Under the pieces are notes generated by a model. It made no database searches. It saw only the letters and a list, made by a program, of their open reading frames with translations, and was not told the origin of the DNA. Of a DNA stretch of 64,000 nucleotides, positions 35,501 through 43,602 are shown one piece after another. A program made the position numbers and the translations under genes. The stretch comes from Oscillatoria nigro-viridis PCC 7112. Its GTDB lineage: Bacteria > Cyanobacteriota > Cyanobacteriia > Cyanobacteriales > Microcoleaceae. Positions within the stretch are counted from its first letter, which is position 1; every line of letters begins with the position of its first letter. Where the stretch lies: NCBI RefSeq assembly GCF_000317475.1, contig NC_019729.1, forward strand, positions 5,532,501 to 5,596,500, read 5' to 3'.

Positions 35501-37856
35501 TGTAATGTTTAATGCTCATATCAGAATCTGGAAAGAGTCTACTAAAAATACAGTGGCTTCGTTTCTAGAAGGAATGAAAGTTGGCGTAGAAACTGGCGAT
35601 CTAGAATGGGCAATTTATAATTCCATGCACTATATTACCAATTTATTTTTGGTGGGAAAATCGCTAGAATATGTCGAAGATAAACAAACCGTTTATATGG
35701 AGTTTTTGCTGAAAAATAAACACGAATTTGCCATAGGTTATGCTAAAATATGGCAAATAATTGCTTCAAGCTTAAGAAGCCAAACCGCAGAGCAAGTACG
35801 GTTAGGTAGCTCCAGGTTGGATGAACCTGCTGTGATGTCGCGTTGGCAGAAAGAAAATAATCGAATGTCGCTGTTTGCAGCTTATGTTGCTAAATTGATG
35901 CTGCTTTATTTATTTAAAGATTATGCTGCGGCTGTTGCCAGCGGTAAATTAGCGGCAGAATACGCAGATGGGGCGATCGGCTTAATCACTGTTGGGGTAC
36001 ACAATTTCTACTATTCGCTGGCCCTCCTCGCTCACTATCCTGACAGTGACGATCGAGAAGCATACCTAGCTATTGTTAACTCTAATCAGCAAATTATGAA
36101 AAAGTGGGCCTACCATGCACCCATGAATTATCAGCACAAGTACGAGTTAGTTGAAGCTGAGAAAGCGCGAGTTATCAGCGATAAACTGGCAGCAATGGAT
36201 TATTATGACTTAGCTATTAAAGGAGCGGCTGCTAACGGCTACATCCAAGAAGAAGCATTAGCTTATGAATTAGCGGGAGAGTTTTATCAATCTTTGGATA
36301 AAGATATCAGTGCTCGCTCTTATGTGAAAAAAGCTTATTATGCTTACATCCGCTGGGGAGCTACAGCCAAAGTTAAAGACTTAGAATCTCGTTATGATTA
36401 TTTAGTCGATCGCCATCAAGAAGCAATATATAATAACAATTGGGTCACGACTACCAAAACTACTATCAACAATAGTTTGGTGCTGGATTTACCAACTGTT
36501 GTCAAAGCATCTCAAGCTGTTTCGAGCGAAATTATCCTCAGCCGTTTGCTAGAGAAACTCGTACAGCTTGTAAAGGAAAACGCAGGCGCTCAAAAAGTAT
36601 TATTTCTTGCCAAGACAGGTAATCAATTCTTCATAGAAGCTGCGCTGACAGGTCAGTTTAATGATGTAACCGTGTTACAATCTCTCCCGATTGCCGAATC
36701 CGAGAGCCTCCCCATTTCATTGATTAACTATGTAGAAAGAACCCAAAAATACTTGGTTTTAGATGATGCTACCCGATCCGAGCAATTCCAATTTGACCCT
36801 TATATTGCAGCCCATCAACCCCTATCTATCCTGGTATTGCCAATTATCCATCAAGGAAACCTTACGGCAATTTTTTATTTAGAAAATAATTTAACCAAAG
36901 GTGCTTTTACTAGCGACAGGCTTGAAATTTTGGGAATCCTGTCTGCACAAGCAGCTATTTCTCTAGAAAATGCCCGTTTTTATAATATTCTGGAAACGCG
37001 AGTAGCGCAAAGAACTGAGAAATTGCAAACTGCACTGGAAGAACTTCGCCACACTCAATTGCAGCTAATTCAAAGTGAAAAAATGTCCAGTTTAGGTCAA
37101 GTAGTCGGGGGAATAGCTCACGAAATTAATAACCCGATTAACTTTATTTATGGAAATTTATATTACACCAATGAATACGCTGAAAACTTACTAAATCTAC
37201 TACGTCTATACCAAAAAAATTACCCAAATCCCGTGCAAGAAATAGTAAATGAAACAGAGCAAATAGATTTAGATTTTTTGATGAATGATTTCACTAAAAT
37301 GATAGATTCAATGAGATTGGGCGCTGCGAGAGTTCGCGATATTGTGCTGTCGCTGCGAAACTTTTCTCGGCTAGATGAATCAGATAGAAAATGGGTTAAT
37401 ATCCACGAAGGTATCGACAGCACGTTGATGATTTTGGAACACAAATTAAGTGCTATTCAAGTGATCAAGAAGTACGACAATTTGCCTTTAGTGAACTGCT
37501 ATCCGGGAGAAATTAATCAGGTATTTATGAATGTACTGACCAATGCGATTGATGCTTTTTGTCGGGAAAGAGGGAGTGAAGTTGACTCGACACAGACTCC
37601 GACAATTCAGATTTGCACTGAAGTCGCGAAAGGCAATCAAGTAGCGATTCGCATTGTTGATAATGGTGTCGGTATGAGTTCGGAGGTGCTGGGTAAAATA
37701 TTCGATCCGTTTTTTACTACTAAACCGATAGGTAAGGGGACGGGTTTGGGATTGTCTATCAGTTATCAAATTGTGGTAGAACAACATGGAGGAAAGCTAA
37801 TTTGCCAGTCGGAACCTGGAGAGGGCAGCGAGTTTACTATACTGCTGCCGTATTGA
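32511..37856 (+). CDS. Serine/threonine kinase - AAA ATPase - GAF - sensor histidine kinase hybrid
   Basis: A 1781-residue signalling protein. Residues 1-265 form a Ser/Thr kinase with Lys in VLKIL, HKDIKPSNI (about 125), LTDFGIAS and GTFAYMSPEQTGRMN. Residues about 300-560 are an AAA/STAND ATPase with Walker A SGYAGIGKSAVV (about 335) and Walker B LVIFIDDLQWSD. A long helical TPR-like region (about 700-1300) and a GAF domain (about 1330-1480) follow. The histidine kinase has H in GGIAHEINNPINF (about 1536), N box (about 1665), DNGVGM and GKGTGLGLSIS (about 1741). This multi-kinase type is characteristic of filamentous cyanobacteria. Its stop lies 4 bp from the convergent Yip1 gene. AGGAGA precedes the ATG. 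Confidence 0.95.
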   Translation: MQFLSQYQIHSTLHEGIETIIYRGKIPAQQETTVLKILKAEYPTLDAITRIKHEYRIRQHLDHPGLVKVISLETFDNRLGLLLEDFNGASLDRLISRQKLEVIACLRFGIQLIKTLEYLHLQKIIHKDIKPSNIIINTQTGIIKLTDFGIASRLSKENPQININSIVGTFAYMSPEQTGRMNRTLDYRTDFYSLGITLYEMLTGQLPFMSNDPLEIVYSHIASQAILPHKINSDIPPPISQIVMKLMAKNAEDRYQSAGGLLADLEFCLNQLETTGKIVDFTPGNLDILSQLLIPQKLYGRETQVRELLAAFERVANPCEENSSPSQIEAILVSGYAGIGKSAVVSEIQKPITRQRGYFISGKFDQFKRNIPYASLIQAFQSLIQQLLAENNEKLQDWQHQLLAALGDSGQVIIDVIPEVELVIGKQPAVAELAPTEAQNRFNRLFKEFIHVFAQKEHPLVIFIDDLQWSDSATLKLMELLATDPDSKYLLLIGAYRDHEVSSTHPLMQTVEYLQATGIIINNLVLEPLSLAQVTELISETLNDSERIQPLAELIWNKTGGNPFFLTQLLHTLYQEKLLRFDFTRLLSPGRRGEWQWNIEEIHAIGITDKSVVELVASRIQQLPETTQQVLKLAACVGDKFTLDVLSTVNAKSPSVTATELWDALQAGLILPLNESYLIPLFLDGEAGANLTFDCSRISYKFLHDRVQQAAYSLIPDDEKKATHLSIGKLLFENTPADKVEEKIFDIINQLNVGIDCLSLQSEKDELAGLNLIAGHKAKAANAYEPAVKYLNAGMSLLAPDSWERNYSMTLRLYVETLEAEYLNTNFQQAENLAEVVLRSAKNPLDIVKVYQLKVLFYQAQSLMLKAVETGLEVLEILGVKLLDNQTIAVPKLPRIEELENLPVMTDPYQLAAMEILTALYPPAYIAKPEIVSSLVLTMVNFCIERGHSALATFPYTLYGMIQCGIEGDMEAGYYAGLIALKLLEQFNASQQKAKVYVMFNAHIRIWKESTKNTVASFLEGMKVGVETGDLEWAIYNSMHYITNLFLVGKSLEYVEDKQTVYMEFLLKNKHEFAIGYAKIWQIIASSLRSQTAEQVRLGSSRLDEPAVMSRWQKENNRMSLFAAYVAKLMLLYLFKDYAAAVASGKLAAEYADGAIGLITVGVHNFYYSLALLAHYPDSDDREAYLAIVNSNQQIMKKWAYHAPMNYQHKYELVEAEKARVISDKLAAMDYYDLAIKGAAANGYIQEEALAYELAGEFYQSLDKDISARSYVKKAYYAYIRWGATAKVKDLESRYDYLVDRHQEAIYNNNWVTTTKTTINNSLVLDLPTVVKASQAVSSEIILSRLLEKLVQLVKENAGAQKVLFLAKTGNQFFIEAALTGQFNDVTVLQSLPIAESESLPISLINYVERTQKYLVLDDATRSEQFQFDPYIAAHQPLSILVLPIIHQGNLTAIFYLENNLTKGAFTSDRLEILGILSAQAAISLENARFYNILETRVAQRTEKLQTALEELRHTQLQLIQSEKMSSLGQVVGGIAHEINNPINFIYGNLYYTNEYAENLLNLLRLYQKNYPNPVQEIVNETEQIDLDFLMNDFTKMIDSMRLGAARVRDIVLSLRNFSRLDESDRKWVNIHEGIDSTLMILEHKLSAIQVIKKYDNLPLVNCYPGEINQVFMNVLTNAIDAFCRERGSEVDSTQTPTIQICTEVAKGNQVAIRIVDNGVGMSSEVLGKIFDPFFTTKPIGKGTGLGLSISYQIVVEQHGGKLICQSEPGEGSEFTILLPY

Positions 37857-37860
37857 TGAA

Positions 37861-38427
37861 TTAAAGCCATCGTGAAAACAACTGTTCAGCTACTTTCACA
37901 AAGCCGATCGCAATTTGGATCAACGGCCAACCTACAAAACAAATTAACACCGCCCAGCGAGTTTGAATATCCAAACCTTGACGAACCGCCACAATTACAG
38001 CTAGCAAACTCCACAGCGCTAATATGCGTTCTATTCCTTCTCCCAACAAGGGAATTAAGGTTAAGAAATTCAGCACTTGGGGCGCGTAGGCAAAGCCGAT
38101 TGGAACCAACAACTCCCCATAAGTTACGTGTCCCGGCTTCAGCCACTCCCCGATTTTAAAAATAGTGAAAGTCCAAAAATAATAACCCCCCGCGACTGCC
38201 AAACCATCTATCAAAAGTCCTAGAAATAATACGGATGGCTCAGTTCGGTTGATTAACAAGATGACAGCACTGCCCAACGCGCGAGACAGCGCAGCTAAAA
38301 TTACAATTGTTAAAGCTATTCGCTTAGTTCTGCGAGTGTAGGGAGTTTTTTCGTAAAAATTGCCGTTCAAAGAAAGTGCGTTCCAAAGGGTTGCCCCCAA
38401 ACCTGCAATTGAATCTTCTCCCTTCAC
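37861..38427 (-). CDS. Yip1-domain membrane protein
   Basis: A 188-residue protein with about five hydrophobic helices after a soluble N-terminal 35 residues: about 38-58, 68-88 (FLGLLIDGLAVAGGYYFWTF), 110-130, 135-155 and 160-180. The motif GYYFWTFTIFKIGEWLKPG and the YGELLVPIGFAYAPQVL segment are typical of the Yip1 domain family. Function in bacteria is unknown. It is transcribed toward the giant kinase gene, with 4 bp between stops, and divergently from the 38550 gene. Confidence 0.75.
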   Translation of the reverse strand: MKGEDSIAGLGATLWNALSLNGNFYEKTPYTRRTKRIALTIVILAALSRALGSAVILLINRTEPSVLFLGLLIDGLAVAGGYYFWTFTIFKIGEWLKPGHVTYGELLVPIGFAYAPQVLNFLTLIPLLGEGIERILALWSLLAVIVAVRQGLDIQTRWAVLICFVGWPLIQIAIGFVKVAEQLFSRWL

Positions 38428-38549
38428 GTTGAACTCCTGCTCCTCAAGATAGTTGACAACTTTTACAAAATAAGCTCTAATACAGCAGAATCACCGAACT
38501 ATTTCTACGTAATTAGCTAATTAATTGGCATTCTACCAGATTTTATTAA

Positions 38550-39563
38550 ATGCTAAGATTGATTTTAAGGATACTTGCATGGCTGCGCGGGGGAAGTTTA
38601 AATTTGCTGATCGTCGCAGGTGTAATTCTGATAATTTGGGGCATTCTTTCCCCGGTGGGAACTGTTATATGGTGGCTGAATCAAAGTGCCGAAACTTTTG
38701 GCATCAAGAAAAATTTGCCGGAGATATTGCCTTCAAACAAGGGCAATCTAGAAGCGCGCAAATCTTCGCGGCTCAATTGTTATATTATCTTTTTACCGGG
38801 AGTTGGCGATTTTTCGGGGGATGAATTAACCTCTGGTGAAGAGTTTTTTCTCAAGCATTTAGTTAAAAGTCACCCGCAGTGCGTAGCAGTGGGCGATGTT
38901 TTTCCTTATTCAGCCTCTAACAAAAGTTTAGGAGGAGAGCGGTTGCTAGCTCCTTTTTGGCGGTTTGCAGAACAGGCCAAGAGCGGGCCGATTGCGGGGG
39001 ATATATTCATCAAAATTCGCAATCTCTGGAGGTTTGCAATTTCTCTAGATTATCGCTACGGCTTTGCATACAATCAGGGAATTGCTAATGCAATTATCGA
39101 GCGGATGAATGCTCAATCTCCCATTTCAGTTAATTCTCAACAACCTTTGAAAGTTATTTTAATTGGCACTAGCGGGGGCGCACAAGTTGCTTTGGGTGCT
39201 ACTCGCTATCTTAAAGAATGGCTGAAGGCAGAAATTACGGTTGTTTCGGTTGGGGGCGTGTTTTCGGGAGAAAATGGTTTTGCAGAAGCCGATCGCATTT
39301 TCCACTTTCGCGGCACTCGCGATTCAATTGAGGATATTGGCGGCATAGTTTTTCCAAGTCGCTGGTACTGGTACGTGACTTCTCCTTTCAACCAAGCCCG
39401 TTTGGAAGGCCGCTATACAGAAGCTTTGAGCGGCCCTCACAAGCACGACGGCGATGATGGATATTTTGGAGAAAATCTGGCGGCGGACGGTAAAAAGTAT
39501 GTAGATATAACCCTGGACAAGATTAATCAATTGCCTGTTTGGTCTGAGGGGGCGCGCGATTGA
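38550..39563 (+). CDS. Membrane-anchored alpha/beta-hydrolase-like protein, unknown function
   Basis: A 337-residue protein with an N-terminal membrane helix (NLLIVAGVILIIWGILSPVG, about 18-37). The rest looks like an alpha/beta hydrolase: strand-turn YIIFLPGVGDFSGDE (about 78-92), nucleophile elbow LIGTSGGAQVALGA with Ser in GTSGG (about 210), and a late acidic/His segment SGPHKHDGDDGYFG (about 305). Possible lipase, esterase or thioesterase, but no family is recognised and the active-site assignment is inference. Frequent in cyanobacteria as a hypothetical protein. A MITE copy follows at 39581. Confidence 0.65.
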   Translation: MLRLILRILAWLRGGSLNLLIVAGVILIIWGILSPVGTVIWWLNQSAETFGIKKNLPEILPSNKGNLEARKSSRLNCYIIFLPGVGDFSGDELTSGEEFFLKHLVKSHPQCVAVGDVFPYSASNKSLGGERLLAPFWRFAEQAKSGPIAGDIFIKIRNLWRFAISLDYRYGFAYNQGIANAIIERMNAQSPISVNSQQPLKVILIGTSGGAQVALGATRYLKEWLKAEITVVSVGGVFSGENGFAEADRIFHFRGTRDSIEDIGGIVFPSRWYWYVTSPFNQARLEGRYTEALSGPHKHDGDDGYFGENLAADGKKYVDITLDKINQLPVWSEGARD

Positions 39564-39580
39564 TGAGTTTTTGCATATTC

Positions 39581-39681
39581 GATAAGCTGTCGCGCATTTA
39601 AATTGTATATTCTCCGCGGGCGGGACACCCCACAAGAATTGATTTTTTTTGACATACAATTTAAATGCAGCAACAGCTTAG
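39581..39681. mobile_element. MITE-like palindromic element, copy 2
   Basis: The left end GATAAGCTGTCGCGCATTTA is identical to the copy at 13215. The right end (complement TAAGCTGTTGCTGCATTTAA) pairs with it apart from two small differences. The core shares GGGCGGG, CCCCACAAG and a T-run. Between the hydrolase-like gene and the GT-B-like gene. Confidence 0.75.
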
Positions 39682-39756
39682 TCATTAGTTATTAATTTTG
39701 TCATTGTTCGTTGCCTTCGAGTCTCTACCTCCAATTCGCAATTCCCGATGCCCGAT

Positions 39757-39789
39757 CCCCAATTCCCAATTCCCAATTCCCAATTCCCT
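39757..39789. repeat. Heptanucleotide tandem repeat, unit CAATTCC
   Basis: Four to five copies immediately 5' of the ATG at 39797. It is open in the same frame as the downstream gene and could be mistaken for an N-terminal extension. Confidence 0.85.
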
Positions 39790-39796
39790 ATTATCA

Positions 39797-40897
39797 ATGT
39801 CTCGACCAACATTATATATTGCCATCACGAATCACGGATTCGGCCACGCTGTCCGAGTCTCCTCCGTAGCTGCAAAAATTCAAGAATTAAATCCAGATAT
39901 TTTACTAATTATCACAACAACAGCACCTCGCTGGCTGCTAGAATCTTACATTGGCGGCGACTTTATCCACCGTCCCCGCGCTTTTGATGTCGGAGTCGTG
40001 CAAGCTGACAGTTTGAATATGGATAAAGACGCGACGCTGGAAAAATTGCGGGAAATTCGGAAAAAGCAAAATTCCCTAATTGCCAGCGAAGTTAATTTTA
40101 TCAAGCAAAATCGGGTGGGTTTGGTGCTGGCAGATATTCCTCCTTTGGCAACGCGAATGGCGGCAGCGGCTGGGGTTCCTTGCTGGATGATGAGCAATTT
40201 CGGGTGGGATTTTATCTATCGCGATTGGGGCGGGGAATTTGCAGAAATGGCAGATTGGATTGGTGAGTGTTTCGGAATGTGCGATCGGCTTTTTCGTCTT
40301 CCTTTGCACGAACCGATGGCAGCTTTCCCCAATATTCAAGATGTTGGCTTGACTGGCGGCAATCCTCGCTACAGTAACGATAAAGTTCGGGAAGTATTCG
40401 GCATCGAAACACCCCTGGAAAAAACTGTATTGTTGACTTTTGGCGGACTGGGTTTAGAAGAAATTCCTTATCAAAATTTACAGCAATTTAGCGACTGGCA
40501 ATTTATTACTTTTGATGCGGGAGCTCCCGATTTTTCGAATTTGATTAAAGTCAAAAATCAGGAGTTTGCACAATCTTTCCCGATTTTACCGCGTCCGGTC
40601 GATATTATGCCTGTCTGCGGGCGTTTAGTTTCTAAACCGGGATACAGCACTTTTGCAGAAGCTTTGCGCTTGGAAATACCTGTTATTTCTATCATGAGAG
40701 AAGGTTTTGCAGAAGCGGCGGTGTTGCTGGAAGGGATTCAAAATTATGCGGAACATCAAATTGTGACGGCGGCGGAGTTTTTTGAGGGGGATTGGGAGTT
40801 TTTGCGACAACCGCTGCATCGGCCCTGTTTGCCGGATAAATTGGATAAGAATGGTACGGAGGATGTCGCCCAAGCTGTTGTAGACTATTTTTCATAA
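39797..40897 (+). CDS. GT-B-fold glycosyltransferase-like protein
   Basis: A 366-residue protein beginning [20 protein letters not shown], a glycine-rich loop as in UDP-GlcNAc-type and L-arabinokinase N-domain-like GT-B proteins. The second domain has [20 protein letters not shown] (about 212) and a C-terminal nucleotide-sugar region [20 protein letters not shown] (about 277-297) with the conserved E after the GYST loop. The donor is unknown. The frame extends upstream to 39698, but that part is a heptamer repeat, so ATG 39797 is preferred. Confidence 0.78.
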   Translation: MSRPTLYIAITNHGFGHAVRVSSVAAKIQELNPDILLIITTTAPRWLLESYIGGDFIHRPRAFDVGVVQADSLNMDKDATLEKLREIRKKQNSLIASEVNFIKQNRVGLVLADIPPLATRMAAAAGVPCWMMSNFGWDFIYRDWGGEFAEMADWIGECFGMCDRLFRLPLHEPMAAFPNIQDVGLTGGNPRYSNDKVREVFGIETPLEKTVLLTFGGLGLEEIPYQNLQQFSDWQFITFDAGAPDFSNLIKVKNQEFAQSFPILPRPVDIMPVCGRLVSKPGYSTFAEALRLEIPVISIMREGFAEAAVLLEGIQNYAEHQIVTAAEFFEGDWEFLRQPLHRPCLPDKLDKNGTEDVAQAVVDYFS

Positions 40898-40969
40898 GTG
40901 CGATTAGAAATAGATCCTAAACAAACAAAGTCGGGCTGCGCCGAATGAATAGTTTTGCATCAGTATCAT

Positions 40970-41006
40970 CCAAAATCTAAAATCTCAAATCCAAAATCTC
41001 AAATCG
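40970..41006. repeat. Heptanucleotide tandem repeat, unit AAAATCT/CAAATCC
   Basis: Five degenerate copies ending 1 bp before the ATG of the YjbQ gene, leaving no purine-rich ribosome-binding site. Confidence 0.8.
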
Positions 41007-41007
41007 A

Positions 41008-41424
41008 ATGTCTGACTACCAACAAATACTCAAAATTAAAACTACAGGGAAGTCTCTGTGCAACATCACTCCTAAGATAGAAGATGCGGTGGCGAATTCA
41101 GGTATTCAAACGGGACTTTGCAGCTTATTTTTGCGCCATACTTCTGCTAGTTTGGTGATTCAAGAAAATGCTGACCCCGATGTACTTAAGGATTTGGCTA
41201 ACTTTTTGGCTAAACTGGTACCGGAGGACGATCGCTACATTCACGATGCGGAAGGCCCAGACGATATGCCTGCCCACATTCGCACTGCGCTGACTCATAC
41301 TTCTGAACAAATCCCGATCGATCGCGGCAGGTTGCTGTTAGGAACTTGGCAGGGAATTTACCTGTGGGAACACCGCCAGCGGGGTCACATTCGCGAATTA
41401 GTTGTTCACGTCAGCGGCACTTGA
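41008..41424 (+). CDS. YjbQ/UPF0047 family protein (secondary thiamine-phosphate synthase-type)
   Basis: A 138-residue single-domain protein. The conserved pattern is complete: LRHTSASLVIQENADPDVLKD (about 43-63), RYIHDAEGPDDMPAHIRTAL (about 77-96) and LGTWQGIYLWEHR (about 112-124) with the metal-binding histidines. E. coli YjbQ has weak thiamine-phosphate synthase activity; the true role is unsettled. The 3' end overlaps the convergent SOUL gene by 14 bp. Confidence 0.93.
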   Translation: MSDYQQILKIKTTGKSLCNITPKIEDAVANSGIQTGLCSLFLRHTSASLVIQENADPDVLKDLANFLAKLVPEDDRYIHDAEGPDDMPAHIRTALTHTSEQIPIDRGRLLLGTWQGIYLWEHRQRGHIRELVVHVSGT

Positions 41425-41926
41425 TGGGAATTTGTACCTCGCTGATTTTAGTTGCTTCCGGCGTCATCGGGGAATTGTAAAAAAAGCGGCGCGGCGACCC
41501 GACTATTTCGTATTCAGGATGTTCTTGAAGCCAATCTTTGAGTTTCTGGAGGTTATTTTCGTAGCTTTCCCAAGTGTAGGCCCCGCCCACGCCGATGCTG
41601 ACAACCGTCATCGGCGAAGTATCCGTGATTTCTACAGCGGAGTTAACGCTGCTGGGGGCGATATTTGGTGCGGGATAGAGGAACGAAACTTTTGCTTGGG
41701 GAAGCGCATCGATTTGCCCGGAAGTTTCGGTGTAGCGCGCTTCTACTGGCGTTGTCATCGCAATTTGGTTGTTGCTGATGTGTTGAAATAAGGGATTGAA
41801 GGCGATGCCAGTTGCTTGTCGCAAATCGCCCGCGTGGGTGTAGGTGACAGCGCGGTACTGAGGATATTGCTTAACTTCTATGACCCCAATCTGTGCGGGT
41901 TCAGGGAATCCAGTAGGTAATACCAT
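41411..41926 (-). CDS. SOUL-family heme-binding-type protein
   Basis: About 171 residues from ATG 41926 (MVLPTGFPEPAQIGVIEVKQ). The frame is open upstream to 42070, but the similarity begins here. The family features are VIEVKQYPQYRAVTYTHAGD (about 14-33), FNPLFQHISNNQIAMTTPVE (about 44-63), and the C-terminal DWLQEHPEYEIVGSPRRFFY. SOUL proteins bind heme or tetrapyrroles in eukaryotes; binding by this bacterial member is unproven. Its last 14 bp overlap the end of the YjbQ gene on the other strand. Confidence 0.8.
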   Translation of the reverse strand: MVLPTGFPEPAQIGVIEVKQYPQYRAVTYTHAGDLRQATGIAFNPLFQHISNNQIAMTTPVEARYTETSGQIDALPQAKVSFLYPAPNIAPSSVNSAVEITDTSPMTVVSIGVGGAYTWESYENNLQKLKDWLQEHPEYEIVGSPRRFFYNSPMTPEATKISEVQIPIKCR

Positions 41927-42346
41927 TTGAGATTTAAAAGTTGAGATTTTACGTGGAAGAATGGGGAAGACTGACTCCGCAAGGGTTTGGAACTTGCTTG
42001 CAGTTGCATGATTTTTGGCAACTGGTATAAATAGGCTGAGATTGTTTGCAGACAATCGTTCAGGTGGCACAATTAGTTTAGCAGTTATTTAAGGCGCTGC
42101 TAACTATCGATCGCCTAGAATTAGTTTAGAGATTATTAATTAACCTCGTAATAATACGGACGGCACTGAGTAAGCAGAGAAACATTAATCTAGTTGTGCT
42201 TGAAAAATTAGCGTTTTTCAGGCGTTTGCTATTTGTGTCGGAAAATATTCCGCTGTTGGGCCGATCGAGCTGTGCGTTCTCAGTTATTGGGACGCTTATC
42301 GCGTTCAGTAACGCCTATCAATTATACCGCTTGCAGGGAATGACCT

Positions 42347-43549
42347 ATGAAAAAGATTCTAGTGATTGAGGACGAGCAAGTAATTCGCGAGAATATTCTC
42401 AAACTCCTCAAAGCTGAAGGTTTCGACGTGACGGGTGCAGAAAATGGAGCCAAAGGTTTATATGCGGCGGTGTCAAATGTTCCCGACGTGATTATTTGCG
42501 ACGTGATGATGCCAGAACTTGACGGGTATGGGGTGCTGGTGGCCTTGCGATCTAATCCTGTTACTGCTACAGTACCTTTTGTTTTTCTCACCGGTAAAGC
42601 CGATCGCTCTGAAATGCGGCAAGGTATGGAATTGGGAGCAGATGATTACCTGACTAAACCTTTTAGTAAAGCTGAACTTGTGGGCGCGATATCGAGCCGC
42701 TTGAAAAAACAAGAAGCTGTCGCCGAACAGTACAATACTTTGCGATCGCAAAGCAGCGAATATACCCAAAAGAATGCCGACAAATTAGAGCAGATCAAAA
42801 CTTGTTTGTGCAACGCACTGGAACGAGAAGAATTCCAAGTTTACTATCAGCCGCAAGTCAATGTCCAGACAGGTAAGATTATGAGCGCAGAAGCTTTAGT
42901 GCGCTGGGTGCATCCAGAAAAAGGGCTGATTTCACCCGCAGAATTTATTCCCCATGCCGAAGAAACTGGCTTCATTGTACAGTTAGGCGAGTGGGTGTTG
43001 CAGACAGCTTGCAAGCAAATGCAAGTTTGGCACAATGCTGGTTTTTCGCTTCGGATAGCGGTGAATCTGTCGCCGCGTCAATTTCACCAACCGGATCTCA
43101 GCAGCAGAGTTGCCCAAATTTTAGCAGAAACTGGTTTGCAAGCGAGCAGTTTGGAATTAGAGCTGACAGAAAGTTTGATGGTAGAAGATGCCGAAAGTGC
43201 GATCGCGACTTTGCAACATTTGAAAAATTTGGGAGTTTGTATATCTCTTGACGATTTCGGAACTGGGTATTCTTCTTTAAGCTATCTGACGCAATACCCT
43301 TTCGATACTTTAAAAATAGACCGCTGTTTTATCAGCAATATCACCGATGGTTGCACCAATGCAGCGATTGTGAAAGCTATTATTGAAATGGCGCACAGTC
43401 TCTGTCTTGAGGTAATTGCCGAAGGAGTTGAAACAGAAGCCGAAAAAGATTTTCTCTGGCGCTATAATTGCGATATAATGCAAGGATATTTGTTCAGTCC
43501 TCCTTTGGCTGCAGCGGATTTTGAACAGTTGTTGATGGCAGAAAAATAA
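42347..43549 (+). CDS. Response regulator with EAL domain (c-di-GMP phosphodiesterase)
   Basis: A 400-residue two-domain protein. The receiver (1-125) has ILVIEDEQ, phospho-acceptor Asp in IICDVMMPELDG (about 52), Thr in FLTGKA and Lys in DDYLTKPF. A short coiled linker precedes the EAL domain (about 150-395) with EALVRW (about 182), LELELTESLM (Glu about 270), LDDFGTGYSSLSYL (about 302), DRCFI and IAEGVETEAE. All metal and catalytic residues of active phosphodiesterases appear present, so c-di-GMP hydrolysis controlled by phosphorylation is likely. No cognate kinase adjoins it. Confidence 0.93.
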   Translation: MKKILVIEDEQVIRENILKLLKAEGFDVTGAENGAKGLYAAVSNVPDVIICDVMMPELDGYGVLVALRSNPVTATVPFVFLTGKADRSEMRQGMELGADDYLTKPFSKAELVGAISSRLKKQEAVAEQYNTLRSQSSEYTQKNADKLEQIKTCLCNALEREEFQVYYQPQVNVQTGKIMSAEALVRWVHPEKGLISPAEFIPHAEETGFIVQLGEWVLQTACKQMQVWHNAGFSLRIAVNLSPRQFHQPDLSSRVAQILAETGLQASSLELELTESLMVEDAESAIATLQHLKNLGVCISLDDFGTGYSSLSYLTQYPFDTLKIDRCFISNITDGCTNAAIVKAIIEMAHSLCLEVIAEGVETEAEKDFLWRYNCDIMQGYLFSPPLAAADFEQLLMAEK

Positions 43550-43602
43550 AATATCTATTCAGTCAATATTGAGCAGATAATTAAGTGCTATCGGGGTGGA
43601 AT

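Noticed and set aside
39698-39796. N-terminal extension of the GT-B-like protein
   Set aside because: It encodes a [10 protein letters not shown]-type repeat from the CAATTCC heptamer array; the family start is at 39797.
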